A stretch of 64,000 bases of DNA from Streptomyces sp. R41 (GTDB lineage: Bacteria > Actinomycetota > Actinomycetes > Streptomycetales > Streptomycetaceae). Both the position numbers and the translations under genes were made by a program. The notes beneath the pieces were generated by a model that worked only from the letters and a program-made list of their open reading frames with translations, ran no database searches and was not told the origin of the DNA. The stretch is from positions 5,749,001 to 5,813,000 of the forward strand of contig NZ_CP163443.1 of NCBI RefSeq assembly GCF_041053055.1, given 5' to 3'. This document shows, one piece after another, positions 25,610-35,061 of this stretch. Within the stretch, counting starts at the first letter, position 1; each line of letters opens with the position of its first letter.

Positions 25610-26836
25610 TCAGGATCTCGTCGAACTCGCCACCAGCCGAGGCGACGTAGCCAGCGAGGCCAAGTAGACGATCGCGGCGAAGCCGGCGCTCACGGCGACC
25701 AAGAGCAGCCAGAATTCACGGCTCACGGCTCCGTGATCGGAGGACAGAGCGGCGGCCAGGCCATTGGCGGCGGCTCCGCCTGCGGCTATGGCGGTGCCAA
25801 TGAAGCCGAAGGCCATGCCGTGCCGGTGCGCGGGCATCGAGGCGGCGATTTCGCTGTCGATCCGGGGGTCGATGAGCACCTCTCCGATGGAGAACAGCAG
25901 AACACTCGCGATCAGGCCGGGCATCGTTCCCAGGGAGGCAGCCGCGAAGCTCGTTGCCATCAGGAGGAGCGAGCCGGAGATGACAAGCGCTGAACTGCTG
26001 GTCTTGCTGAGGGACTGGTTCAGGGGTACCTGGAGCAGCACCACGGCCAGGGCATTGACGGTGAACAGCACGCCGACGAACGAGGGGTTCTGCACGCTAC
26101 CGGTGAAGATCGGCAGTGCGTACTCCAGTTGGATGTAGCAGAAGCCGAAGGCGAAGGCGCACAGCACGATCCAGGAGAGATTCCGGTAGTCAATGGGAGC
26201 TCGTGCGGTTGCGGGGTCCCCTGTTGCCGTGCCCCTCGTGTTTGTCGGTTGGTCGGTTGCCAGCAGGGGACGCAGACGCAGAAGGACGACGGCCAGCACC
26301 ACGAAGAGGGCGCTGGTGATCAGGAAGCCGATCCGGGCGTCGGCGAGGAACAGCAGGAGGCTGCCTGCCAAGGGGCCGAGGGCGTTGCCTGCGTTGTTCG
26401 CCGTACTGCGGAGGGCGAACACGGTCCTGAGCTGTTCGCCGGCGCCCAGGAGCCGTACCAGTGCCGATTTCGAGGCCGGAACGTAGATTGCGCCGCCGAA
26501 CCCGAGGAGGGCACAGGCGCAGATGACAGTTGCGGATCCGGAGACCGTGAGCAGCAGCAGGTAGGACAGAGCTCTGACGAGCAGACCGGTGCATACGGCA
26601 GTCGCGGCGCCGGCGCGGTCGGCGATCCAACCGCCGAGCATGGTCAGGCCCTGCTGGGACCAGAACTTCACCGTGATGGCGAGGGCCACGACGACCGGGC
26701 TGAGGTGCTCTTCCCGGGTGAGGAAGACGGCGAGGTAGGGAAGCACGATGTTGCTGCCGAAGGCGACGGCGAAGTTGCCGATCAGCAGGAGCAGACAGCC
26801 CGGCGTACGCCTGGCAAGGCGCAGCGTCTCGATCAT
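25610..26836 (-). CDS. MFS transporter, probable exporter of the cluster product (408 aa)
   Basis: Twelve predicted membrane helices, with the major facilitator loop between helices 2 and 3 present as GGWIADRAGAATAV and a long central loop (about 195-220). Start ATG at 26836 overlaps the stop of the upstream ATP-grasp gene by four bases, so it is the third gene of a tight leftward operon. Export of, or resistance to, the peptide-like product is inferred from position. Confidence 0.85.
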   Translation of the reverse strand: MIETLRLARRTPGCLLLLIGNFAVAFGSNIVLPYLAVFLTREEHLSPVVVALAITVKFWSQQGLTMLGGWIADRAGAATAVCTGLLVRALSYLLLLTVSGSATVICACALLGFGGAIYVPASKSALVRLLGAGEQLRTVFALRSTANNAGNALGPLAGSLLLFLADARIGFLITSALFVVLAVVLLRLRPLLATDQPTNTRGTATGDPATARAPIDYRNLSWIVLCAFAFGFCYIQLEYALPIFTGSVQNPSFVGVLFTVNALAVVLLQVPLNQSLSKTSSSALVISGSLLLMATSFAAASLGTMPGLIASVLLFSIGEVLIDPRIDSEIAASMPAHRHGMAFGFIGTAIAAGGAAANGLAAALSSDHGAVSREFWLLLVAVSAGFAAIVYLASLATSPRLVASSTRS

Positions 26837-28083
26837 TGGCTGCCTTCGCCTTCGGGCCGGATGACGGTGGACTGCTCGAACCAGTTCAGAGCCTCACCCA
26901 ATACCGTCTCGACCTCACTGCGTGTCTCTCCGGTGGCGAGCACAGAACCCATCTTGTCCACGCTCATCCGGGCGGCCGCGAGGACCGTTCCCGGTTCGGC
27001 ATGGCGGCGGTACTCGGTGGTGCCGGCGACAGGGCATTCGGCGGGGATGTCGATCACAGTGCCTGGGCGTGGCGGGAACAGTGACCAGCCGGAGATCTGC
27101 ACCGGCAGGGCGGGGATCTGGGGCAGTTCGTTGCCGCTCAGGGCTTTGACGTAGAGCTCGGGCAGTTTGACGCCGAAGCTCAGCTCCAGAATGTGTTCGG
27201 TTCTGCCGCCCCCCATTCGGCTGGCAATCTCATTGAACACCAGCCGTCGATCGGCATCGAGAAAGATCTCGGCGTGGAACATGGAGGTGTCCGGGGTCGG
27301 CAACGCGACCAGGGCCTGGCGGGTGAGGTTCCGTATGGGCTCGAGCAGCGGGTCGGACGGGTCGAGGAGAGAGCTCTGGAGCGCACCTCCCTCCTTGAAG
27401 TCCAGGCAGGTGGTGTGGCCATGGGTCGAGGGCCACATCAACAGGGTTTCCCCGGCCACGATGATGCCGTCGACAGGGAAGAGCTCATGCTCGATGTACT
27501 TCTCGGCGAGCAGGTGGGCGCCGTCGTCGGTGCCCAAGTCGCGGTGGGCTGCGAGGAGGCTTTCGACGTCCTGCTGGCCGTGGAGGATGGCGACGTCGAT
27601 GGAGCCGCCGCCCGATCGCGGCTTGACGACGATGGGGTATCCCTGCTGGTCGATGAATTCGAGCAGGTCTGTGAGGTGGGCGACCGGTGCGTAGGGGGCC
27701 AGTGGGACTCCAGCCCTTTCCAGTATTCGCTTCATCTCCAGCTTGTCACGGAACGCGGTCGCGCTGGCGACGTCCTGTCCGGGTACGGCGAACAGTTCAC
27801 GCAGCCGGGCGGCGCGCAGGATGTCGAACTCGGAGAGTGCGATGACCCGATCGAATCCCCATTTCTGGTGAAGCGTCAGGGCTTCGTTCTCCACCAGGGG
27901 GTTGAAGTGGAAGTCGTCCATAACTTCCACGTGCGCATAGCCTGCCAATTGGGCAGAACGCACTTCCGGGTCGGACGAGACGGCGGCCGCGTCGGTCAGG
28001 AGTACGGCCTCGTGGTCGGCGCCGAGCCAGTCGGGGAAGCGGCGCCCGGTGAGCGGGGTCCGGTTGAGTACCAGGTATCTCAT
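26833..28083 (-). CDS. ATP-grasp ligase 1 (416 aa)
   Basis: ATP-grasp enzymes join a carboxylate, activated as acyl phosphate, to an amine or thiol. Visible: ATP-binding YPIVVKPRSGGGSIDV (about residues 150-165), EKYIEHELFPVDG near 190, and the metal-binding LVFNEIASRMGGG near 290. The N-terminal preATP-grasp domain and C-terminal lid are full length. It overlaps both neighbours by four bases. With the second ATP-grasp gene it suggests two condensation steps, for instance a tripeptide or an amide-capped dipeptide. Confidence 0.88.
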   Translation of the reverse strand: MRYLVLNRTPLTGRRFPDWLGADHEAVLLTDAAAVSSDPEVRSAQLAGYAHVEVMDDFHFNPLVENEALTLHQKWGFDRVIALSEFDILRAARLRELFAVPGQDVASATAFRDKLEMKRILERAGVPLAPYAPVAHLTDLLEFIDQQGYPIVVKPRSGGGSIDVAILHGQQDVESLLAAHRDLGTDDGAHLLAEKYIEHELFPVDGIIVAGETLLMWPSTHGHTTCLDFKEGGALQSSLLDPSDPLLEPIRNLTRQALVALPTPDTSMFHAEIFLDADRRLVFNEIASRMGGGRTEHILELSFGVKLPELYVKALSGNELPQIPALPVQISGWSLFPPRPGTVIDIPAECPVAGTTEYRRHAEPGTVLAAARMSVDKMGSVLATGETRSEVETVLGEALNWFEQSTVIRPEGEGSQ

Positions 28084-29342
28084 CGGACCTCCACGTTGAT
28101 GGCGTCGCGGAACTCGCCGAATGCCGCGTCCACGGCTTCGGGGGTGGCGGCGGAGAAAACGACATGCCCGTGGGCCGCCGAGGCGTGCGGAGGAACGAGA
28201 ACCTGATCACCGGGCTGTCCGTACAGCATGATTTCGCTGACCCGGCTGTCGGTCTCAACCGTCTCCAGGCCCGCTACGCCGACCAGTTCACCGGCCCGCT
28301 CGGCGAAGAAGAGGTAAAAGCCGGTGGGAGTGGGCGCGTTCGGCACGTCGAGCTGCGGCTCGCGGCCGGTCGCGACGTCGAGCAGGGCGTCGACCATGTC
28401 GATACCCGTGCTCAGAAGGACGGACTGGTAGACGGGTCCGCCGCCCAGGCGTGCGGCCGTTTCGAGGATGTACGGTTCATCGTCCGCGGTGATGCGGAAT
28501 TCGGTGTGGGTGGCGCCGGTGCTGATACCGAGCGCGTCATGGGCGGCTTCGACGGCCGTGGTGATGCGCTCGACCAGTTCCGCGGAAAGCCGGGTCGGCG
28601 TCGTGTAGTAGACCTCTTCGAAGAAGGGCCCTTCCATCGGGAGCGGCTTGTCATGGATGGCCACGACCCGGGTCCCGCCGTCGACGACGATCGATTCGAC
28701 GCTGATCTCGGAACCGGGGACGTACGCCTCCAGGAGCACCGCCTCGTTGTACTGCTCCCGGGTGCGGGTGTGCAGCGGGTCGTGGGCGAAGCCGGTCCAG
28801 GCGCCCTTCTGAATGGGCCCGAAGTGCTCGGCCAGCTCCGCGGCGTCGTTCACCCGGCGTACGTACTTGCTGCCGCCGCCGATCAACGGCTTGAGGACCA
28901 GGGGATATCCGAGCTTGTCCGCGCCCTCGACGGCCTCCTCCAGGTTTGCGGCAAGGTGGAATCCCGGCTGCAGAAGGCCGGCCCGGCCGAATGCGGAGCG
29001 CATCGCGTATTTGTCGCGAGCGAGATAGGCGGCCTTTTCCTCGAGGGATGGGAGACCCAGCTCCGCCGCCACGGCGGCTACTGCCGGGACGCTCTGCTCG
29101 ACGAAAGTCACCACGCCGCGTACGGGTTCGTCCTCGGTGGCGATCAGAGCGCGAACCGCGGCCACGGTCTCTTCGATGCTGGTTGTATCCGCCGATACGA
29201 CACGATCGACGTAGGAACTCTCCCAGGTGGCGTCCTTCATGACCATCAAAAGGCGGTCGCCGTGTTCCCGGGCGTAATCCCGCACCCGAGCTAGGTGATT
29301 GCGGCGACTGAGATTCCTCGTGTGCAGCAGCAGAATACTCAC
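28080..29342 (-). CDS. ATP-grasp ligase 2 (420 aa)
   Basis: The ATP-binding part reads YPLVLKPLIGGGSKYV (about residues 140-155), with a following EAYVPGSEISVESIVV and a metal-binding ILETAARLGGG near 300. It is related to, but clearly distinct from, ATP-grasp 1 downstream. I take the GTG at 29342 (MSILLLHTRN) as start. A GTG 33 bases upstream is in frame but adds residues unlike the family N-terminus. First gene of the leftward operon, divergent from the NeuB operon, so both halves probably share regulation. Confidence 0.86.
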   Translation of the reverse strand: MSILLLHTRNLSRRNHLARVRDYAREHGDRLLMVMKDATWESSYVDRVVSADTTSIEETVAAVRALIATEDEPVRGVVTFVEQSVPAVAAVAAELGLPSLEEKAAYLARDKYAMRSAFGRAGLLQPGFHLAANLEEAVEGADKLGYPLVLKPLIGGGSKYVRRVNDAAELAEHFGPIQKGAWTGFAHDPLHTRTREQYNEAVLLEAYVPGSEISVESIVVDGGTRVVAIHDKPLPMEGPFFEEVYYTTPTRLSAELVERITTAVEAAHDALGISTGATHTEFRITADDEPYILETAARLGGGPVYQSVLLSTGIDMVDALLDVATGREPQLDVPNAPTPTGFYLFFAERAGELVGVAGLETVETDSRVSEIMLYGQPGDQVLVPPHASAAHGHVVFSAATPEAVDAAFGEFRDAINVEVR

Positions 29343-29500
29343 AGATCCATGTCTCTCAATTAGTCGAAGTGTCACGCCGCACCTAAGAGCGGCGGAAGGG
29401 GCTTCCGTTACCTCGGTAGCCGATCGCGTTCAATTCGGACATGCATCATCATTCATGACAACTAAGCACACAGCTGGGCTAGTTGGAAGAAGGCAATGCG

Positions 29501-29521
29501 TGTCAACATGATCAGATCATG
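29501..29521. promoter_or_regulatory. Candidate operator/promoter between the divergent biosynthetic operons
   Basis: A perfect 15-bp palindrome (CATGATC-A-GATCATG) at 29507-29521 abuts TGTCAA (29501-29506), which on the minus strand is a consensus TTGACA -35 for the ATP-grasp operon. The matching -10 is weak (CTAGCC). A factor on the palindrome could control both directions. The whole 29343-29615 leader is AT-richer than the genes. Confidence 0.4.
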
Positions 29522-29615
29522 CTACCGTTCGGTCGGTCAATCACCCGGGGGGCGAGATATGCATTATGTCCCGTTGATCTCCCGGGGTAATGTACATGTA
29601 AGGGAAAATCGACCC

Positions 29616-30665
29616 ATGCCCCGCAATATCACTATCGGTGAGAACCAAATTACCGACAGTGCAGATGCTTATGTCATCGCCGAGATCGGACACAATCACG
29701 GCGGTGATGTAGAGAAGGCGGCCGAACTCATCCGTATGGCCGCGGAATCCGGCGCAAGCGCCGCGAAGCTTCAGAAGCGCGACAACAAGGCCCTGTTCAC
29801 CAAGGCTATGTACAACGAGCCCTACACGGGTCGGAACAGCTTCGGTCCGACGTATGGCGCGCACCGCGAAGCGGTGGAGTTCGGGTTCGACGAGTACCGG
29901 CAACTCGCCGAGCTTTCACGCGAGTTGGGCATCGATTTCTTCTCGACTGCCTTTGATTTCCCGAGTGTTGACTTCCTCGCGGAACTCGGTGTTCCGGCCA
30001 TCAAGATTGCCTCTGGTGATCTGACCAATACGCCCCTGCTCGCCCACGCGGCCAAGACGGGTATTCCCCTCATCGTGAGTACCGGTGGCGCGGACATGGA
30101 AGAGGTCCGCAGGGCCGTCGACACCATCGCGCCGCTCAACTACCAGCTCGCGCTGCTGCAGTGCACTGCGGCGTACCCCGCCACCCCCGACGTACTGAAC
30201 CTCTCGGTGATCAACACCTATCGCGAGGAGTTCCCGGACGTGGTGGTCGGCCTGTCGGGCCACGACGTCGAGACCGAGTCGAGTGTGATCGCCTACACGC
30301 TGGGTGCCCGCGTGATCGAGAAGCACGTCACCATGGACCGCACCCTGCCGGGCAGCGACCACCACTTCTCGCTGGAGGCGAACCACCTGCGCGAGCTGGT
30401 GGACAGCCTCGAGCGGACCCGCCGTTCCCTGGGCAGTCCCGAGAAGCGTCAGCTTCCCGTCGAGGCCCCGGCCCTGCGCAAGATGGCGAAGAAGCTTGTC
30501 GCCGCCCGCGACTTGAGCGCCGGGCAGGTCCTGACCGTCGAGGACATCGCCATCAAGTCCCCTGGGGACGGCCTGCGTCCGTACCTCCTCGACGAGGTGA
30601 TCGGCCGCCCGCTGCTGGCGCCGCTGGTCGCCGACGACGCCATACAGTTCGACAACCTCGGCTGA
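29616..30665 (+). CDS. NeuB/SpsE-like ulosonic acid synthase (349 aa)
   Basis: Condenses PEP with an aldose to give a 3-deoxy-2-ulosonic acid. Typical blocks: AEIGHNHGGDVEKA, KLQKRDNKALFT, DFFSTAFDFPSVDFL, IKIASGDLTNTPLL, LLQCTAAYPA, GLSGHD and EKHVTMDRTLPGSDHHFSL, with a C-terminal SAF domain (about 285-349, LVAARDLSAGQVLTVEDI). The ATG at 29616 (MPRNITIGE) follows TAAGGGAAAA; longer in-frame versions add nothing family-like. It opens the rightward operon. No CMP-transferase or epimerase of sialic-acid pathways is nearby, so the product is probably not a surface sialic acid. Confidence 0.9.
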   Translation: MPRNITIGENQITDSADAYVIAEIGHNHGGDVEKAAELIRMAAESGASAAKLQKRDNKALFTKAMYNEPYTGRNSFGPTYGAHREAVEFGFDEYRQLAELSRELGIDFFSTAFDFPSVDFLAELGVPAIKIASGDLTNTPLLAHAAKTGIPLIVSTGGADMEEVRRAVDTIAPLNYQLALLQCTAAYPATPDVLNLSVINTYREEFPDVVVGLSGHDVETESSVIAYTLGARVIEKHVTMDRTLPGSDHHFSLEANHLRELVDSLERTRRSLGSPEKRQLPVEAPALRKMAKKLVAARDLSAGQVLTVEDIAIKSPGDGLRPYLLDEVIGRPLLAPLVADDAIQFDNLG

Positions 30666-30672
30666 GCGCCTC

Positions 30673-31482
30673 GTGAGTACGCAGATCGACCTCAGCGGGC
30701 AGGTCGCGGTGGTGACGGGCGTGCTGGGCCGCCTTGGTGGGATTTGGACGGACGCCCTCCTCGGCGCGGGCGCCGTCGTGGTGGGTGTCGACCGCACCAC
30801 GGCGATTCCGCAGGGGTTCGGGGAGCTGCTCGCCCGTCATCCTGCCGACCGCTTCCGCCTCCTCGAAGCCGATGTAACGGACGCGGAGAGCCTTCGCCGG
30901 GCCCTGGAGATGTGCCTGGCTGAGGCGGGCTCCCCGACGGTTCTCGTCAACAACGCGGGGATCGACCAGCCGCCGAGTGCGACGGGCGGCAGTTGGCTCT
31001 TCGGCGACATTCCCGCCGAGGTCTCCGACGCTGTTTTGAACGTCAACGCCCTTGGCGTACTGAGGGTGTGCCAAGTGTTCGGCTCGGAGATGGCCCGCAA
31101 GGGCGCCGGGTCCGTCATCAACATTGGCTCTCTGTACGGCAGCATGGCGCCGGATCCGCGCCTGTACGAACATCTGCCGCAGGACCCCCCGTTCCTCAAG
31201 CCGCCGGCCTACGGCATGTCCAAGGCGGGCGTCGCTGCTCTCACCCGGTATCTCGCCGCGTTGTGGGGCCCGCAGGGCGTACGCGTCAACACGCTTTCCC
31301 CGGGCGGGGTGCTGGGAGGTCAGGACCAGCTCTTCCGCGGCAAGTTCAGCGATCGTGTCCCGCTGCGCCGCATGGCCGAGGCCACGGATCTGACCGGGCC
31401 CCTGCTCTTCCTCGCCTCCGACATGAGCAGCTATGTGACCGGCACCGAGCTGCTGGTGGACGGCGGCTACGTCTGCTGGTGA
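30673..31482 (+). CDS. Short-chain dehydrogenase/reductase (269 aa)
   Basis: Classical SDR. The nucleotide-binding GVLGRLGG deviates slightly from TGxxxGxG; NNAG and the Ser/YGMSK (YxxxK) active site are present, and it ends with the usual TGTELLVDGGY. It resembles the PtmA-type SDRs that accompany NeuB homologues in surface-glycan loci. It starts with GTG at 30673, seven bases after the synthase stop. The likely job is oxidation or reduction of a sugar hydroxyl or keto group in the NeuB product or its precursor. Confidence 0.88.
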   Translation: MSTQIDLSGQVAVVTGVLGRLGGIWTDALLGAGAVVVGVDRTTAIPQGFGELLARHPADRFRLLEADVTDAESLRRALEMCLAEAGSPTVLVNNAGIDQPPSATGGSWLFGDIPAEVSDAVLNVNALGVLRVCQVFGSEMARKGAGSVINIGSLYGSMAPDPRLYEHLPQDPPFLKPPAYGMSKAGVAALTRYLAALWGPQGVRVNTLSPGGVLGGQDQLFRGKFSDRVPLRRMAEATDLTGPLLFLASDMSSYVTGTELLVDGGYVCW

Positions 31483-31514
31483 GCCGGTCCGCCGCCCGTA
31501 CTTCTGGAGAAGTC

Positions 31515-33428
31515 ATGAACATCTCTCTCGCCTGGCTGTCCGCTGCCGAGTTCACGCGCATCCTGGACGGCATCGACGATCCGTACGACCGCAGTCGTGC
31601 CTTCGCGGACGCGTCCCGGATCAACACCCTGTACAGCATCATGCGCGCCGGATCCGGGCACCTCGGATCCAGTTTCAGCGCGGCCGACGCGGTCGCCTGG
31701 CTGCTGCTCCATGAGATGCGCTCGCCCTTCGAGCCGGACGGAGACATCTACTTCTCCTCCAAGGGGCATGATGCTCCGGGCCTGTACGCGTCCCTGACGG
31801 GGCTCGGCGCGCTGCCCGAGGACAAGCTGCACCAGCTCCGCAGGCTGGGCGGTCTGCCGGGCCACCCCGATGTGAGCATCCCGCACATGCACGCCAACAC
31901 CGGATCCCTCGGTATGGGGATCTCCCGGGCCAAGGGCATGATCCTCGCCGACCGGCTGGCCGGAGTGAGCCGTCGCATCTTCGTCCTGACCGGCGACGGA
32001 GAGTTGCAGGAAGGGCAGAACTGGGAGGCGCTGGCCGGTGCGGTTCACCATTCCATGGGTGAACTGACCGTCATCGTCGACCACAACAAGATCCAGTCCG
32101 ACACCTGGGTCGCCGATGTGAGCGACCTGGGTGACCTGGAGGCGAAGTTCCGCTCCTTCGGCTGGGGTGTGCTGCGCTGCGACGGCAACTCGGCGCAGGA
32201 GCTGGACACCGCGTTCCGGCTTCGGCAGAAGGAACACTCCGGGGTGCCCGCCGTCATCATCGCCGACACGGTGAAGGGGGCCGGCGCCGCCACCTTCGCG
32301 GCCACGTCGATGCCCGAGGGGGAGTGGCGCTACCGCTTCCACAGCGGAGCCCCGGCGGTGGAGGACTACCGCAGCGCCCACCAGGAACTGCTCACCTCGC
32401 TGAACGCGGTGCTCGCCCGACACGGTCTCGCTCCGGCCGAACTGTCCGTGGCCGACGTCACCCTGCCGGTCAAGGCGATGGGCCCCCAGCTTCCGCAGGT
32501 CTACGGCCGTGCCCTGGTGGAGCGCGCTCTCGCCGACGAGCGGATCGTGGCCCTGGACGCGGACCTGGTGCTCGACACCGGTCTGATCCCGTTCTCCGAG
32601 ACGCTGCCGCAGCGCTTCTTCGAGTGCGGCATCGCGGAACAGGACATGGTGTCGATGGCCGGCGGTCTGGCCTCACGCGACTTGCTGCCCTTCGTACACT
32701 CGTTCTCCTGCTTCCTGCATGCCCGGCCGAACGAGCAGATGTACACCAACGCGTCGGAGCACCGGAAGATCGTCTATGTGGGCTCGCTCGCAGGTCTGAT
32801 CCCGGCCGCGCCCGGCCATTCCCACCAGGCCGTACGCGATGTCAGCGCGTTGGGCGCGATCCCAGGGCTCGTCGTACTGGAGCCGGCCAACTCGGCCGAG
32901 ACCGAGGCGGCGCTCGACTTCTGCATCGCTTCCGAGTCGAGCACCTACCTCCGACTCGTCAGCACCCCGGTCTCCGCAGAGGCCGAGGCGCTCGGCGCCG
33001 AGCCGCTGACGCTCGGCCGAGGCCGCGTCGTGCGCGCCGGCGGCAGGGCGGTGGCGATCGGATCCGGTCCCATCGTGCTCACCCAACTGGTCAGGGCCGC
33101 CGAGCTGTTGGCGGCACAAGGCATCGAACTGACCGTTGTCGACCTGCCCTGGCTGAACCGCGTCGACTCCGCCTGGCTCGCGGACCTGACCGCCGAAGCC
33201 GACGAGCTCTTCGTCGTCGAGAACCACTACACCCACGGTGGCCAGGCGGACCTGATCGCCCGAGCCCTGCTGGAGCGCGGGGACCACAGGGTTCCCGCCT
33301 TCACCGGAATCGGTCTGACCGAGGTGCCGAAGTGCGGCACCGAGGCGGAAGTCCTCGATGCCCACGGGCTGAGTGCCGAACGGCTCGCCGCGCGGTTCCG
33401 GGCCCGGATCCGCCCGAGCGAGCACTGA
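31515..33428 (+). CDS. Transketolase, single-chain (637 aa)
   Basis: Complete thiamine-diphosphate enzyme: N-terminal GHLGSSFSAADAV, GSLGMGISRAKG, the TPP/Mg motif GDGELQEGQNWE to DHNK, then the pyrimidine domain with the conserved Glu (ECGIAEQDMVSMA) and the C-terminal domain. Primary-metabolism transketolase is about 660-700 aa; this one is closer to pathway-dedicated forms. It moves a two-carbon ketol unit between sugars. The ATG at 31515 has CTGGAGAAG upstream. In this operon it probably builds or trims a carbon skeleton before or after the NeuB step. Confidence 0.92.
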   Translation: MNISLAWLSAAEFTRILDGIDDPYDRSRAFADASRINTLYSIMRAGSGHLGSSFSAADAVAWLLLHEMRSPFEPDGDIYFSSKGHDAPGLYASLTGLGALPEDKLHQLRRLGGLPGHPDVSIPHMHANTGSLGMGISRAKGMILADRLAGVSRRIFVLTGDGELQEGQNWEALAGAVHHSMGELTVIVDHNKIQSDTWVADVSDLGDLEAKFRSFGWGVLRCDGNSAQELDTAFRLRQKEHSGVPAVIIADTVKGAGAATFAATSMPEGEWRYRFHSGAPAVEDYRSAHQELLTSLNAVLARHGLAPAELSVADVTLPVKAMGPQLPQVYGRALVERALADERIVALDADLVLDTGLIPFSETLPQRFFECGIAEQDMVSMAGGLASRDLLPFVHSFSCFLHARPNEQMYTNASEHRKIVYVGSLAGLIPAAPGHSHQAVRDVSALGAIPGLVVLEPANSAETEAALDFCIASESSTYLRLVSTPVSAEAEALGAEPLTLGRGRVVRAGGRAVAIGSGPIVLTQLVRAAELLAAQGIELTVVDLPWLNRVDSAWLADLTAEADELFVVENHYTHGGQADLIARALLERGDHRVPAFTGIGLTEVPKCGTEAEVLDAHGLSAERLAARFRARIRPSEH

Positions 33429-33468
33429 CCGACCGGCTAAAGCCGCCTCATCAGAACAGGAAGACCTC

Positions 33469-34143
33469 ATGGACACCATCTACAACGACCTCACCCGTCC
33501 CCCGCAGGAGATCGTCGACGGCTTCGTAGAGCTGCTCGCCGAGTACAGCCCCAGCTGTGTGGTGACCGACGGGCAGCGCCGCGCTGGCGCCATCGGCGGA
33601 TTCCAGGTCGTACGGCACGACCAGAAGGTCGCTGGCCCCGCGTTCACCATCGACCTCTCGATCGACGACTGGGTCAACACGCTGCCGATCCTGTCCCGCG
33701 CCCAGCCCGGTGACGTCATCGTCATGGCCTGCCACGGCGTGGCCACCACGGCGATGTGGGGCGGCCTCACCGCGACGGTCTCCCACAAGTTCGGCGTGGC
33801 CGGGGCGATCATCGACGGCGCCGCACGGGACATCGACGAGATCCGCGACATCGGTTTCCCCGTCTGGTACCGCACCACCTCCCCGCGGCAGTCGCCCGGT
33901 GCCGTCCACGACCGCATCGAGCCGGTCCAGGTGAACGTCCCCGTGTCGGTCGGCGGGCAGGTCATCTTCCCCGGCGACATCGTCGTGGCCGACGAGAACG
34001 GCGTGGCGACTGTGCCGTCGGCGCGGGCCAAGGACGTGCTGGAGAGCGCCCGTGAGGTGGCGCGCCGCGAGAACGAGATCCGCGACCGCATCGCCTCCGG
34101 TGCTACCGCCGCGGACCTGCGGGCCGAGTTCGGCAACCTCTGA
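33469..34143 (+). CDS. RraA-family protein, probable aldolase (224 aa)
   Basis: Has the RraA fold signatures: GDVIVMACHG, GAIIDGAARDIDEIR (the DGxxRD metal/substrate motif), FPVWYRTTSP and the end motif GDIVVADENGVATVP. Family members with these residues cleave 4-hydroxy-2-oxoacids (4-hydroxy-4-methyl-2-oxoglutarate aldolase) and can decarboxylate oxaloacetate. A 2-oxoacid substrate fits the NeuB product made by the first gene. The ATG at 33469 has ACAGGAAGA upstream. Retro-aldol versus aldol direction cannot be told. Confidence 0.82.
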   Translation: MDTIYNDLTRPPQEIVDGFVELLAEYSPSCVVTDGQRRAGAIGGFQVVRHDQKVAGPAFTIDLSIDDWVNTLPILSRAQPGDVIVMACHGVATTAMWGGLTATVSHKFGVAGAIIDGAARDIDEIRDIGFPVWYRTTSPRQSPGAVHDRIEPVQVNVPVSVGGQVIFPGDIVVADENGVATVPSARAKDVLESAREVARRENEIRDRIASGATAADLRAEFGNL

Positions 34144-34152
34144 GGAGAAACG

Positions 34153-35061
34153 ATGCGTCTCTACATCACCGGTGCGGACGGAAGCCTCGGCAAGGCCCTG
34201 ACGCAGGAACTGGGTGCCGATCCTCGCACGGCCGCCTGGACCGTCCAGGGTGTCTCCGTCCACGACTTCGACATCGCCGACGAAGCCGCGGTATCCGCTT
34301 CCATCGGCAGCTTCCGCCCCGACATCGTTCTCCACCTGGCCGCCATCTCCATCGTGGCCCCCTGCGAGACCGACCCCGCACTCGCGCTGCGCGTCAATGT
34401 CTCGGGCGTCCACCAGGTGGCCGAAGCCTGCCGCAGGGGCGGCAGCCGGATGGTCTACATCTCCAGCGACTACGTCTTCGACGGCGTCGAGGCCCCGGCG
34501 GACGGCTACGGGGAGAAAGATGTTCCCAACCCGCTGAGCGTGTACGCACTGACGAAGCTCGCCGGGGAGCAGATCACCGCGCATGTGCCGGAACACCTGG
34601 TGATCCGCACCTCGTGGCTCTTCGGCGGTGCCGCGGAGAACAACGACGACGTACTGGCCACCATCAGGGCGGCCGAGCGGGGCGAGCAGCAGGAGCTGAT
34701 CGACGATCAGTACAGCCGCCCCACCTACACGGTGGACCTGGCCCGCGCGATTATCCACCTGATCACGCGGGACGAGTTCCCGACTGGCATCGTGCACGTC
34801 GCCAACGAAGGGTGGGCGACCCGGTACGAACTCGGGGCCTACGCGCTGATGCAGTACGACCCGAAGCTCAACGCGGACCACCCGCCCACCGCGATCTCCT
34901 ACGACGACTGCGAGTTCGTCGGAGGCCGGCCTAGGACGTCCGCCTTCAGCACCGCCCGGCTGGCGCAGCTCGGACACGTCATGCCCGACTGGCAGGACGC
35001 CGTGGACCGGCACTGCGCCGTTCTGCCCCGCCCGGCTGCTCCCGAAAGGACCATCGCATGA
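34153..35061 (+). CDS. RmlD-like NAD(P)-dependent reductase (302 aa)
   Basis: Extended SDR close to dTDP-4-dehydrorhamnose reductase: ITGADGSLGKAL at the N-terminus, HLAAISIVAPCE, ISSDYVFDG and the YALTKLAGE (YxxxK) site near residue 131. No RmlA/B/C genes are present, so the substrate is probably a free or otherwise activated sugar or keto acid rather than dTDP-rhamnose. It is nine bases behind the RraA gene and overlaps the next gene by four bases. Confidence 0.85.
   Translation: MRLYITGADGSLGKALTQELGADPRTAAWTVQGVSVHDFDIADEAAVSASIGSFRPDIVLHLAAISIVAPCETDPALALRVNVSGVHQVAEACRRGGSRMVYISSDYVFDGVEAPADGYGEKDVPNPLSVYALTKLAGEQITAHVPEHLVIRTSWLFGGAAENNDDVLATIRAAERGEQQELIDDQYSRPTYTVDLARAIIHLITRDEFPTGIVHVANEGWATRYELGAYALMQYDPKLNADHPPTAISYDDCEFVGGRPRTSAFSTARLAQLGHVMPDWQDAVDRHCAVLPRPAAPERTIA

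Noticed and set aside
29496..29615. Longer NeuB start
   Set aside because: The added residues do not match the family and cover the palindrome and leader; the ATG at 29616 has the ribosome site.
34153..35061. dTDP-rhamnose synthesis
   Set aside because: RmlA, RmlB and RmlC are not present, and the neighbours point to free sugar or keto-acid chemistry.
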